From positions 1 through 64,000 of the forward strand of contig NZ_JADEVZ010000025.1 in NCBI RefSeq assembly GCF_015207875.1: DNA of 64,000 bases, in the 5' to 3' direction. The notes below the pieces were generated by a model. The model searched no databases. It saw only the letters and a program-made list of their open reading frames with translations, and was not told where the DNA came from. A program made the translations under genes and the position numbers. Source of the DNA: Dolichospermum sp. LEGE 00240. GTDB taxonomy: Bacteria > Cyanobacteriota > Cyanobacteriia > Cyanobacteriales > Nostocaceae. This document shows, in pieces, positions 8,847 to 17,095 of this stretch (positions are counted from its first letter, which is position 1; each line of letters starts with the position of its first letter).

Positions 8847-10022
8847 ATGCTTGATTTAACAAAAATATCGAGACAAATGCAAGGTTTCAGTCAACATTTA
8901 ACTTCAGAGGTGGCTGCAAGTCATCAGCGGTTGGAGTTAGCACAACAATATTTAAAAAAGGCGTTTGAGTGTCAAGAACAGTTAGTTAAACGTCAAGAAG
9001 AATGGCGAAATCGGATTATTTTTGCGAATGCTACACCCATTGAACCTCTCGAAACCTGTATGACTATTCCTGTTCCCCCCAAAGTTCATACTGTTATTTC
9101 TACAGATGGTTCACAAATTGCCCCAAATCATCACGAAATTGCGTATTGTTACTTACTAAATATTGGCAGAGTGGTTTTGCACTATGGTCAAGATCTTCAC
9201 CCAGTTCTCGATAGTTTACCGGAGGTATTTTATCGCCCTGAAGATTTATATACATCGCGTCAGTGGGGCATTAGAACGGATGAATGGATGGGTTATCGGC
9301 GTACCGCTTCCGAGGCTACAGTCTTGGCAGAACTGGCTTGTAGTGCGAAAACAGCAGCCCCAGTCTTAGCGATGATAGATGGTTCGTTAATATACTGGTT
9401 TTTAGATCAATTACCGATGGAGGCGCGGGATATGATTTTACCTCCCGTTTTAGAAGCTTGGCAAAAACTCCAACAAGCCAAAATTCCCCTCATGGGCTAT
9501 CTTAGTGCCTCTCGTAGCACCGAAGCCACCAACTTTTTACGCTTTTTAGCTTGTCCTCACCCTGTCCCCGATTGTATTACCCATTGTCCCAATCAACTAG
9601 AATACGTACCTTGTAAAAAATTTGAGACTTTGCGCGATACCACCATCATGGCCACCCAACTTCAACCCGGACAACGCGGACCCCTATGGCGGAGTAATGC
9701 CCGAATTTTAGAATTGTATAACGAGCAAATTATTTATTTTTGTTACGTTCATGTCGGGACAGAAATTGCCCGGATTGAAGTTCCCGCTTGGGTTGCAGAA
9801 AATTCCATCATGTTTGATCAAGCACTAGGGCTAATGTTGGCACAGGTACAAAAAGGATATGGTTATCCTGTGGCGATCGCCGAAGCGCATAATCAGGCTG
9901 TAGTCAGGGGTGGTGATAGAACCCGGTTCTTTGCCCTTTTAGAACGACAAATGATTAAAGCCGGGATCAAAAATGTCGGGATTTCCAACAAAGAAGCAAG
10001 AAAACGCGGCAGTATTGCCTAA
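8847..10022 (+). CDS. nurA: DNA double-strand-break repair nuclease NurA
   Basis: The protein has 391 residues and a NurA domain. The N-terminus is helical (about 1-60), followed by the active-site strand VISTDGSQIAPNHHE with its acidic residue, then LAMIDGSLIYW and a C-terminal YPVAIAEAHNQAVV segment. NurA is a 5'-3' single- and double-strand nuclease that works with HerA in archaea. Cyanobacterial relatives are common but less studied, and no herA is next to it. The length fits the family. The start ATG at 8847 is the first in frame. Confidence 0.8.
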   Translation: MLDLTKISRQMQGFSQHLTSEVAASHQRLELAQQYLKKAFECQEQLVKRQEEWRNRIIFANATPIEPLETCMTIPVPPKVHTVISTDGSQIAPNHHEIAYCYLLNIGRVVLHYGQDLHPVLDSLPEVFYRPEDLYTSRQWGIRTDEWMGYRRTASEATVLAELACSAKTAAPVLAMIDGSLIYWFLDQLPMEARDMILPPVLEAWQKLQQAKIPLMGYLSASRSTEATNFLRFLACPHPVPDCITHCPNQLEYVPCKKFETLRDTTIMATQLQPGQRGPLWRSNARILELYNEQIIYFCYVHVGTEIARIEVPAWVAENSIMFDQALGLMLAQVQKGYGYPVAIAEAHNQAVVRGGDRTRFFALLERQMIKAGIKNVGISNKEARKRGSIA

Positions 10023-10070
10023 ACTCAGATTGTACAGTTTATCTTTTTGGTCATTTTGTGCGAAAGTATA

Positions 10071-10157
10071 GATATAAGTAAGTCATGGAATAACGAACCA
10101 CAGAGGCGCAGAGAACACAGAGAAATGGGGGTTTGAGAGATGTTTTGCGTAAGTCCT
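10071..10157. mobile_element. Diverged copy of the AGGACTTAC-ended element
   Basis: It shares GGAATAACGAACCACnGAGGC, CACAGAGAAA and a TTTGAGAGAT-type stretch with 4799-4896, and keeps the right end TTGCGTAAGTCCT. The left end has decayed to TAAGTAAGTCATGG. It lies between convergent genes. Confidence 0.5.
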
Positions 10158-10180
10158 GTCATTTACTCAACTCAATTATT

Positions 10181-11650
10181 TTAACACCGCTTTAATTCAG
10201 ATAATAAAACTACAATTTCATCTATTGCTGTTCTCATGACTTTCCCCGGTTGTTCAGATTGATTTACCATAATACTAAAAACCAAGGGTTCATAATTGGG
10301 TGCGTTCATATATCCAGATAGAGTGGAAATTCCTGTCATTGAACCTGTTTTTGCTTGCACTATTCCCGCAGCCGCAGTATTAAGAAACCGATTTTTTAGA
10401 CTACCTTTGACACCAGAAATAGGTAAAGAAGCCCGAAAAACTGCTGCTTGAGGTGATTTATCAATTCCTTGTAAAAGTTGTACCAACGCTGCTGGAGTCG
10501 TTAAATTTTTCCGAGATAAACCAGAACCATCTACAATGATATAACCTGCTGGTGCAACTCCTAATTGAGTTAAAGTTTCTCTGACAACTTGTAATCCGAC
10601 ATCAGCCGTATTTTGATTTTTCTCTGCTGGTTTCTTAATAGCTAAACTTCTGAGTAAAGCCTCAGCATATAAATTATTACTATTCACATTTGTCTCTAGT
10701 AATAATTCCGATAAAGGTGGAGATTCTACTGTGGCTATTTCTTTTTCTTGTTGATTTTGACTAAGATTTTTAATTACAGTTTCTTTAACAGTGATTCCCT
10801 GTCTAGATAAATTTTGGCGAAATTGTCTGATAAAATTAGCAACTGGATCAAATACAGCTAACCCTGTAATCTCTGGCTGGGAATTTATAGCCAATTGTCC
10901 TTTAATTCGCAGAATTTGTCCTTTTAAGTCACGATTTACCTCTACAAAACTGGGTTTATCGGCTTCAGTAGTGACGGAATTATTTTCGATTTTCCACCGA
11001 TATGCTTCTGTTGGTTCTGTCCATTTTAATTTTAATGCTTCTCCAATATTTTGGGGTAAAAAAGTTAATACAGTAGCATTTTCATTGAGAATAAAACTAT
11101 TAATTGGTGCGCCATAATCAGCTTGAATGTCTTCCCATTCCCAACTAGAATTAACCACTTCACCTTGCCAATAACTATCATCAGCAATTAACTGATTAAT
11201 TTGTCGAATTTCCTGCTTATATAGTTGTTTTGATAATATTGTCAATTGAGCATTTTTGAAACTCGGATCTCCCCTTCCTACTACACGCAAAACACCATTA
11301 CCATCATCATAAATAGAAGTACGAATCCGAAAATCTGCCCCTAATTGTTGTAATGCTGCTGCGGTAGTAAATAGCTTGATATTAGAAGCAGGAATAAAAT
11401 ATTTTTGGCTATCTTGACTATAAAGAATCTTTTCTGATGATAATGGTTTAATTAAAATCCCCCAACGGACTCGACTAAATTGAGGATGATTGATAATAGT
11501 ATTAATAGCAGATGATAATTGAGCAGGACAAATTGATTTTGTATTCGTAACTTCTGCAACTGGTGTTTGCGCTTGAGCTATTTTTTGAATACTACCAATA
11601 TTAATAGAAACAAATAGTAATATCAAGCTGAAATAATTCTTTTTTGACAT
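10181..11650 (-). CDS. dacB: D-alanyl-D-alanine carboxypeptidase/endopeptidase (PBP4, S13)
   Basis: The protein has 489 residues and acts on peptidoglycan cross-links in the periplasm. The signal peptide is about residues 1-28 (ending AQA). The three penicillin-binding motifs are present: SxxK at Ser89-Lys92 (PASNIK), SNN in the NSNNLYAEALL stretch (about 330), and KTG in QAKTGSMTG (about 433). The family's extra domain lies between motifs 1 and 2. The gene starts 1 bp after the dnaB stop (TAATATG), so it is probably translated from the same transcript. That coupling is structural rather than functional. Confidence 0.9.
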   Translation of the reverse strand: MSKKNYFSLILLFVSINIGSIQKIAQAQTPVAEVTNTKSICPAQLSSAINTIINHPQFSRVRWGILIKPLSSEKILYSQDSQKYFIPASNIKLFTTAAALQQLGADFRIRTSIYDDGNGVLRVVGRGDPSFKNAQLTILSKQLYKQEIRQINQLIADDSYWQGEVVNSSWEWEDIQADYGAPINSFILNENATVLTFLPQNIGEALKLKWTEPTEAYRWKIENNSVTTEADKPSFVEVNRDLKGQILRIKGQLAINSQPEITGLAVFDPVANFIRQFRQNLSRQGITVKETVIKNLSQNQQEKEIATVESPPLSELLLETNVNSNNLYAEALLRSLAIKKPAEKNQNTADVGLQVVRETLTQLGVAPAGYIIVDGSGLSRKNLTTPAALVQLLQGIDKSPQAAVFRASLPISGVKGSLKNRFLNTAAAGIVQAKTGSMTGISTLSGYMNAPNYEPLVFSIMVNQSEQPGKVMRTAIDEIVVLLSELKRC

Positions 11651-11651
11651 A

Positions 11652-14456
11652 TTACCAACTTGGTTTAGCTAGATTTTTAAACTTTGTAAATTGTGGATCA
11701 AATAATAGTTTAACTGTTCCTGTTGGGCCATTGCGATGTTTAGCGATTATTACTTCGGCAATTCCCCTATCTGGAGTATCTGGTGAATAATATTCATCAC
11801 GGTATAACATCATAACTATATCCGCATCTTGTTCAATTGAATTGTGAACAATAATATTATTAGCGATAAAGTTATGTAATTTATCAACTGTTAAATCAAA
11901 TACTTCTTCTTCTCCATCTAATTCTATTGAGATAAGTTCATCCCAATAAATATCACTGTTAGCAAGAGCAATTAATTGTTGTTGCAAATTTAATTCATCT
12001 AATCTTTTCCACCCATTAATAGTTAAAAATTTATGATTACCAGTAGCACGAATTTCTCGACCTAATCGAGTTGTTAATGTAAATACTGGTTTGATACCTG
12101 TAGAAAAAGCGTTACTAACAATTGCCCTTTCTAGTTTCATTGTGTTTTCGTTCAGTCCCCAAACCGCAAAATCAGATTTACCTACTAATTCTTTAATTGG
12201 TACTTGTAACCCGGTGTCTGCTAATGTAACAAGACTATCGCCAGCTAAACATCCCGATTCTCTCAAATCAGATAACATGGGGCGTTTATTAGTTCTGGCT
12301 TCCACACCGCGACTTAACTGTGATAAGGCAATTATGGGTACAGATAATTCTCTCGCTAAACCTTTTAAAGAACGGGTAATTCTCGATAATTCTTGGACAC
12401 GATTATCACTACTACCTTCCATTAATTGCAAGTAATCAATTACTATTAATCCTAAGTCTTTAGTTTGTTCGGCTTGCAATCGTCGCGCTTGACTTCGCAT
12501 TTGTGTGACTGTAATATTTGCCGTATCATCAATAAAAATCGGCGTGTCGGAGAGTTTATCAATGGCACGGCTTAAAGGTTCCCATTGGGTTTGACTAATC
12601 CGTCCACTTCTTAAATAACTACTTTCAATTCCGGCTTCACTAGCTAATAGTCTTTGGACTAGCTGTTCTTTGGACATTTCTAAACTAAAAACTGCAACTG
12701 CTAATTGATAACCGGCTGCAATGTTATGAGCTAGGTTAAGACAAAAGGCGGTATTGTGAACACAGATATCATTAGCAATAAAGTTGTGTGTTTCAGGAAT
12801 TGTCAAATCATAAACTTGTTTGTTACCAACTGATTCAATAGAAATAATTTCATCCCAATATACATCACTATTTGCTAATTGCTGAAGTGGTAAATTATCT
12901 AAAGCAGTGGCTAAAATCCATAATCTTTCCCGTTTTAATGCCCGCTTGCCGACATGAATATTGGTATAGCTTTTAATCCCAGCCCGTTTTGCTAAACTAC
13001 TCCAAGTTTCCCTACCTTTAGCGGCTGCTATCTGTTCCCAAATTTCTACAGGTATTAAGTCACGATTAGTTTGATATCTTTTTTGAGATATTGCTGCTGT
13101 AACTTTTGCTAATGCTGCTTCTTTGCCAAAAATGCCAATTTCTGCAATGAAGTTTTTGATAGATAAAGCATCAGTAATATCTAATTGCCATGCTGGTCTA
13201 CGGGTATCATTATATTTCACAGACCGCTTTTTCAAAGCAGCAATAATCCCAAATCTTAATAACAGATGTTGAATTTGTCTTGCTAGTTTTTCGCTGACTG
13301 TGCCATAACCTAATTGTGATTGACCACTATTGAGTAGGGTAGCCCAGCCCTTAGTGGCAAAGAGACGATTGATAAATAAGGATAATTGTGGTTTTTCTAA
13401 TTTAAAAACAATTGGGGGAATTGTTTTATCATCACTATTTTTCAGCGAATCAGCTAATAATTTGACTTCACACTCGCGGATGGTTTCTGTGCCAAATACA
13501 TCTATTTTCCGAGGGATGGCAATCTTATTTCCCACTTGTAAATTTTCTAATCTTTGCCAGCCTTTAATAGTTAAAAATGGGTGAGTGATTGTGGTTTCAA
13601 TTGCCCGACCTAAGCGAGTTGTGATGCGGAAAACTGGTTTAATTCCATCATCTACAAATGCAGATGGTTGGGTAAAGGTAAATTTCCAATCATCATTTAA
13701 TGTTAATAATGAACCTTGCCGTTGCTGATATAATTCTTCAATTGTGGCAATTTGTCCATTTGCTAAAACGATTTCTGAATCATAACTGAGACATTTTCCC
13801 ATTGATGGCCTCCCAGCGACGATAATTAAATCAGAACGCTGAAAACCGCTAGTCATGGCATCTAAATCATAAAAACCACAAGGTATTCCCGGTAATGCAA
13901 TCCCTTGATGACGAGTTTCAATATCTTGAAAAGTATTAATTAAAGTGTCACCAATATGAACTAATCCTGATTGGGTTTTTTGTTGGGTGACATTAAAAAC
14001 TTTTTGTTCGGCATTGTCCAGAACAATTGCTAATTCTGTTTCTGCTTCAAAACCAAGATGGACAATTTCATTCCCAGCTTTGATTAATTGCCGACGCAGG
14101 TATTTTTCCATGACTAACCCTGCTAAGGCATCAATGTTGACTGCGGAAACTGTCCGGTCTACTAATGTTGCTAGTTTGTTTCTGCCACCAATTTGGGTTA
14201 ATTGATCGTTGTCTGTTAACCAACTGGTGATGGAAAGTAGGTCTGTGGGTTTTTGCTGGGTATGGAGACGGAGGGCGGCTTGATAGATAGTTGTATGGGC
14301 GCTAATATAAAATGCTTCGGGAACTAGGCGATCGCTCACTCGACCAATTGCCTCTGGATCTAGGAGAATACCCCCTAAGATGGCTTCTTCTGCCTCGATG
14401 TTTTGAGGTGGTAAACGATTGCTACCATCACCTTGAAAACTTAGTTCTTCAGCCAT
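11652..14456 (-). CDS. dnaB: Replicative DNA helicase DnaB with two inteins
   Basis: The open frame has 934 codons. Removing two inteins (residues 222-568 and 736-872) leaves a 450-residue DnaB, the normal size. DnaB unwinds DNA ahead of the replisome as a hexameric ATPase. The N-terminal DnaG-binding domain covers about 1-150. The Walker A motif GRPSMGKT is split by intein 1 directly after Lys221; Walker B is LIVIDYLQLM (about 680-690). Intein 2 splits LRESG/SIEQDADIVM. Active helicase therefore requires both splicing events. It lies downstream of rplI, a conserved pairing, with 226 bp of AAAATC-type repeats between, and is directly followed by dacB. Confidence 0.95.
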   Translation of the reverse strand: MAEELSFQGDGSNRLPPQNIEAEEAILGGILLDPEAIGRVSDRLVPEAFYISAHTTIYQAALRLHTQQKPTDLLSITSWLTDNDQLTQIGGRNKLATLVDRTVSAVNIDALAGLVMEKYLRRQLIKAGNEIVHLGFEAETELAIVLDNAEQKVFNVTQQKTQSGLVHIGDTLINTFQDIETRHQGIALPGIPCGFYDLDAMTSGFQRSDLIIVAGRPSMGKCLSYDSEIVLANGQIATIEELYQQRQGSLLTLNDDWKFTFTQPSAFVDDGIKPVFRITTRLGRAIETTITHPFLTIKGWQRLENLQVGNKIAIPRKIDVFGTETIRECEVKLLADSLKNSDDKTIPPIVFKLEKPQLSLFINRLFATKGWATLLNSGQSQLGYGTVSEKLARQIQHLLLRFGIIAALKKRSVKYNDTRRPAWQLDITDALSIKNFIAEIGIFGKEAALAKVTAAISQKRYQTNRDLIPVEIWEQIAAAKGRETWSSLAKRAGIKSYTNIHVGKRALKRERLWILATALDNLPLQQLANSDVYWDEIISIESVGNKQVYDLTIPETHNFIANDICVHNTAFCLNLAHNIAAGYQLAVAVFSLEMSKEQLVQRLLASEAGIESSYLRSGRISQTQWEPLSRAIDKLSDTPIFIDDTANITVTQMRSQARRLQAEQTKDLGLIVIDYLQLMEGSSDNRVQELSRITRSLKGLARELSVPIIALSQLSRGVEARTNKRPMLSDLRESGCLAGDSLVTLADTGLQVPIKELVGKSDFAVWGLNENTMKLERAIVSNAFSTGIKPVFTLTTRLGREIRATGNHKFLTINGWKRLDELNLQQQLIALANSDIYWDELISIELDGEEEVFDLTVDKLHNFIANNIIVHNSIEQDADIVMMLYRDEYYSPDTPDRGIAEVIIAKHRNGPTGTVKLLFDPQFTKFKNLAKPSW
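11841..12251 (-). other. Intein 2 of DnaB (mini-intein, 137 residues)
   Basis: It starts at Cys736, has TxxH at 805-808 (TGNH), ends His871-Asn872, and is followed by Ser873. There is no endonuclease domain. Size and position match the well-studied cyanobacterial DnaB mini-intein site (Ssp and Npu DnaB). Its C-terminal 40 residues are strikingly similar to those of intein 1 (LANSDxYWDExISIE, then HNFIANxIxVHN). Confidence 0.92.
12753..13793 (-). other. Intein 1 of DnaB (P-loop site, 347 residues)
   Basis: It starts at Cys222, ends His567-Asn568, and is followed by Thr569 as the +1 nucleophile. Block B carries the TxxH motif at 289-292 (TITH). The end block is VYDLTIPETHNFIANDICVHN. The middle, about residues 320-520, corresponds to the usual LAGLIDADG homing endonuclease region. 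Where active relatives have a helix like LLAYLIGDG, this one reads KLLADSLKNSDD. The nuclease therefore looks dead or partly deleted, while the splicing residues are intact. Confidence 0.9.
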
Positions 14457-14682
14457 AAAATTTTAAATGTTGGCGATTTTGGATTTTTATTTGATCATCC
14501 AAAACCAATATCCGAATTTTAGATTTTAAATTTTGGATTAAAGATTGAAAATTCAAAAATGTCCGCAGTCGCTAAATTTATTCGAGGATAAATCTAAAAT
14601 CTCAAATTAATTGATAAGCTCTTGGCTTAGTTGCTGGAGTCCATCTAAAATCTAAAATCTAAAATCCAAAACCGTATCACCG
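14457..14682. other. dnaB-rplI spacer with AAAATC repeats
   Basis: It contains several runs of the dispersed AAAATCTAAAATCCAAAA / TTTTGGATT repeat on both strands, which can pair with each other. No gene is seen. Similar runs occur at 46640-46880 and 58876-58900. Confidence 0.5.
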
Positions 14683-15141
14683 TTAGTTAGAGACGACTTC
14701 AATGTTAATTACTGCTGTTACTTCAGCATGGAGTTTGATTTCCGCTTTGTAAGTACCCAATTGGCTGATATCGGGAATGGTGATACCACGACGATCTATT
14801 TCTAGATTAGCTGCGGCTTGAATTGCATCTGCAACATCTTGGGTAGTAACAGTACCGAAAATAGCTTCATTTTCCCCAACTTGCTTGGCAATTTTTAAAC
14901 CAGCAATATTTTCTAAAGCTGTTTTTTGCTCAGTCGCCTGTTGTTTCAGTTCTAATTGTCTTTGATATTCTTTCTCGCGTCGGCGTTCCACTTGTTTGAG
15001 CAGACCAGGTGTAGCGCGAGCGGCTAAACTCTGGGGGATGAGGTAGTTACGAGCATAACCGGGGGCTACTTCTACCAAATCGCCGAGTTTTCCCAGCTTG
15101 GTAACATCTTTTGTTAAAACTAATTGCACACGTTTCGCCAT
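14683..15141 (-). CDS. rplI: 50S ribosomal protein L9
   Basis: The protein has 152 residues, the normal size. L9 binds 23S rRNA domain V near the L1 stalk and helps maintain translational fidelity. The N-terminal signature is clear ([32 protein letters not shown]), followed by the long connecting helix (about 45-80, rich in Lys, Glu and Gln) and the C-terminal domain ([14 protein letters not shown]). The rplI-dnaB order is conserved in many cyanobacteria. Confidence 0.97.
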   Translation of the reverse strand: MAKRVQLVLTKDVTKLGKLGDLVEVAPGYARNYLIPQSLAARATPGLLKQVERRREKEYQRQLELKQQATEQKTALENIAGLKIAKQVGENEAIFGTVTTQDVADAIQAAANLEIDRRGITIPDISQLGTYKAEIKLHAEVTAVINIEVVSN

Positions 15142-15431
15142 TGTTTTTTGCTTTTCTTGGTAAAATCTTAGTTATTTGGGTGTCCCAGGGTGGCTCACAA
15201 AAGTGTAGCTTGATCCTCAGCGACTTTGAACGTACCCACAGCCTTGACATTGTAGCGAAATTTGGGGAGCGATCGCAATACTAAATGCTAGAAATTTGCA
15301 AACAGCAATAATAACTCCTGGTTTGCTTGATTCAGCAAGCCCTCCTTAACTGATATACAACTGATTTTTCTGTTCCCTGTTCCCTGTTCCCTGTCTCAAC
15401 GAGTGAATTTAATTTTGTCCGACTACTTGAT
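15142..15431. other. Spacer upstream of rplI
   Basis: A TACAAT hexamer on the minus strand (complement of 15249-15254) could be the -10 box of the rplI promoter, with no good -35. At 15371-15398 there are about three and a half copies of the heptamer TTCCCTG. A HIP1 octamer GCGATCGC overlaps 15270-15276. No gene is seen. Confidence 0.35.
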
Positions 15432-16232
15432 TTATTGTAGTTTCAAGAATCTATCCAAAGCTGCTATCATACTTGGCGGCCAGCGACGGATATTCCTTAC
15501 CCAATTCATATCCTTATAACGGGTATCTAGTCCATAGGCTGCTACCCAATTACTTTCTGCCTCTCCCCGATTTCCCGTCACCCAATAAGCGGCTGTTAAA
15601 GCAGCACGCATATCAGCAAATCGAGGATATTTACGGACTATATTCCGCATCTCCCGGATAGCTTGATCTGTTTGATTAGTTTCATATAAAGCCAGGGCAT
15701 AATTAGCTCTAGCAAAGGCAAAATTTGGGGTAATTTCTGTGGCTGTTTGGAAATCTAAAATCGCTTCTTGCCATTTCCCTAAACCTGTTTTAGCATTACC
15801 ACGATTATTGTAAGCCATAGCATCTTGAGGATCTAATTCTAAGACACGATTATAATCAGCGATCGCCTCCTCCCATCTTCCCAAACCTTCCAACGCCGTC
15901 CCCCGATTCAAATAAGGATCTGTCACATTAGGCGCAAGCTCTATAGCTTTGTTATAATCCATCAATGCGGCTTGTAACTTATTCTGGCTGACACGAGAAT
16001 TACCACGATTACTCCATGCTCCCGCATTAGTCGGAAATTTTTCAATAATTTTTGTCCAATAAGCTTCCGCCGTCACAAAATCACCCTGATTCGTAGCTAC
16101 AAAAGCCTTAGTCGCCAATTCATCCCCCACTTGCAACTCCTGGGCGGTAATAGGTTGAGATTCTGCCATAACTGGTGTATTCCAGCCAAAAACCAGTAAT
16201 AGACCCAGAAAAATACCAATTAGTTTAATCAT
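15432..16232 (-). CDS. Secreted tetratricopeptide-repeat protein
   Basis: The protein has 266 residues. A signal peptide (about 1-23, ending VMA) is followed by four to five TPR units between about 38 and 210: AEAYWTKIIEKFPTNAGAWSNRGNSR, ALMDYNKAIELAPN, AIADYNRVLELDPQDAMAYNNRGNA and AILDFQTATEITPN. It resembles a widespread cyanobacterial lumenal or periplasmic TPR family. Its partner is unknown. The C-terminal 40 residues (YKDMNWVRNIRRWPPSMIAAL) are conserved-looking and rich in Trp and Arg. Confidence 0.8.
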   Translation of the reverse strand: MIKLIGIFLGLLLVFGWNTPVMAESQPITAQELQVGDELATKAFVATNQGDFVTAEAYWTKIIEKFPTNAGAWSNRGNSRVSQNKLQAALMDYNKAIELAPNVTDPYLNRGTALEGLGRWEEAIADYNRVLELDPQDAMAYNNRGNAKTGLGKWQEAILDFQTATEITPNFAFARANYALALYETNQTDQAIREMRNIVRKYPRFADMRAALTAAYWVTGNRGEAESNWVAAYGLDTRYKDMNWVRNIRRWPPSMIAALDRFLKLQ

Positions 16233-16475
16233 CTAACTCTGACGTGATATGCAACAAAATTAATCATATAGCAGAATACAGAAAAACCCGTAGGGGCGCA
16301 GGGCCTGCGCCCTCCATTGTATTTCATGAGAATGTCGCCCTCCATTGTATTTCAGAAGAACGAGAATTGCTGTAAAACTAATTGCCACCACAAATGGTCA
16401 ATTATTCAAAGATTGAGTTAAAATAAGGGGTCGCAAACTTAGTAAGTAAAACCCGGATATTCCCCGGAGGTGTAA
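16233..16475. other. Spacer with GC-rich palindrome and direct repeat
   Basis: A GGGGCGCAGGGCCTGCGCCC palindrome lies at about 16293-16312 (related ones at 31411-31436 and 32583-32611), and CGCCCTCCATTGTATTTCA is repeated directly (16308 and 16337). The ycf65 ribosome site CCGGAGGTG lies at 16464-16472. Confidence 0.5.
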
Positions 16476-16775
16476 TTGACCAAGTTCATTTTGAAAATTC
16501 TCTGGTTAGACGAAAACGTCGCCCTAGCAGTAGATCAAGTTGTAGGTAAAGGTTCTAGTCCCTTAACCAAATACTTTTTTTGGCCCAGAAATGATGCCTG
16601 GGAAGAGTTAAAAAAAGAGTTAGAATCCAAACACTGGATTACAGATGTTGACCGGGTAGAGTTGCTTAACAAAGCCACAGAAGTGATTAACTACTGGCAA
16701 GAAGAAGGCAGAAAACGCCCAATGGCAGAAGCACAGTTGAAATTTCCAGAGGTTGCCTTCACAGGTAGCGCCTGA
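16476..16775 (+). CDS. ycf65: Ycf65/PSRP-3-like 30S ribosome-associated protein
   Basis: The protein has 99 residues and matches PSRP-3/Ycf65 (chloroplast small-subunit protein cS23): [18 protein letters not shown] near the start, [18 protein letters not shown], then a helical [17 protein letters not shown] segment. It joins the small ribosomal subunit of cyanobacteria and plastids. The start is TTG: a strong GGAGG site at 16466-16470 is 5 bases upstream of TTG at 16476, and the only other nearby start, GTG at 16470, runs into TAA. Confidence 0.9.
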   Translation: MTKFILKILWLDENVALAVDQVVGKGSSPLTKYFFWPRNDAWEELKKELESKHWITDVDRVELLNKATEVINYWQEEGRKRPMAEAQLKFPEVAFTGSA

Positions 16776-16919
16776 TGATTTTAAATTGGTAATTGGTAGT
16801 GGGTGATTGGTAATGGGTAATTAAATATAATTACCACCAATCACCACTAACTGTCACAGAATATACTTAATTGCAATCAAAATTTTGTACTTGATTTATC
16901 TGAAATTCCCTGTCTCTAT

Positions 16920-17095
16920 AAAAGGGGAAAAATGGACTTTAGGCGACGTTTGACGGTCGCAGCGAGATTAGATTGGGCTAAACTTAATCTAATTCTGTCA
17001 GTAGAATCTCAGTGGCTAAAGCCAGTGAGAGTGTCAACTTAGCTCAAACAGTAGAAGCCTCTCACTTACCCGATAGGGAGGTGATGATGCTATAA
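16920..17095 (+). other. Possible relic of a tnpB 3' end / structured RNA
   Basis: A 314-bp spacer (16776-17089) contains several nested stem-loops: ATTAGATT..AATCTAAT at 16959-16988, CTCAGTGGC..GCCAGTGAG at about 17007-17031, and TCACTTACCC-GATA-GGGAGGTGA at 17062-17084. One frame reads SVAKASESVNLAQTVEASH and then LPDREVMML before TAA at 17093-17095, with no start. This resembles the right ends of IS200/IS605 elements, where the tnpB tail overlaps its guide RNA. That identification is from memory and tentative. Confidence 0.35.
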
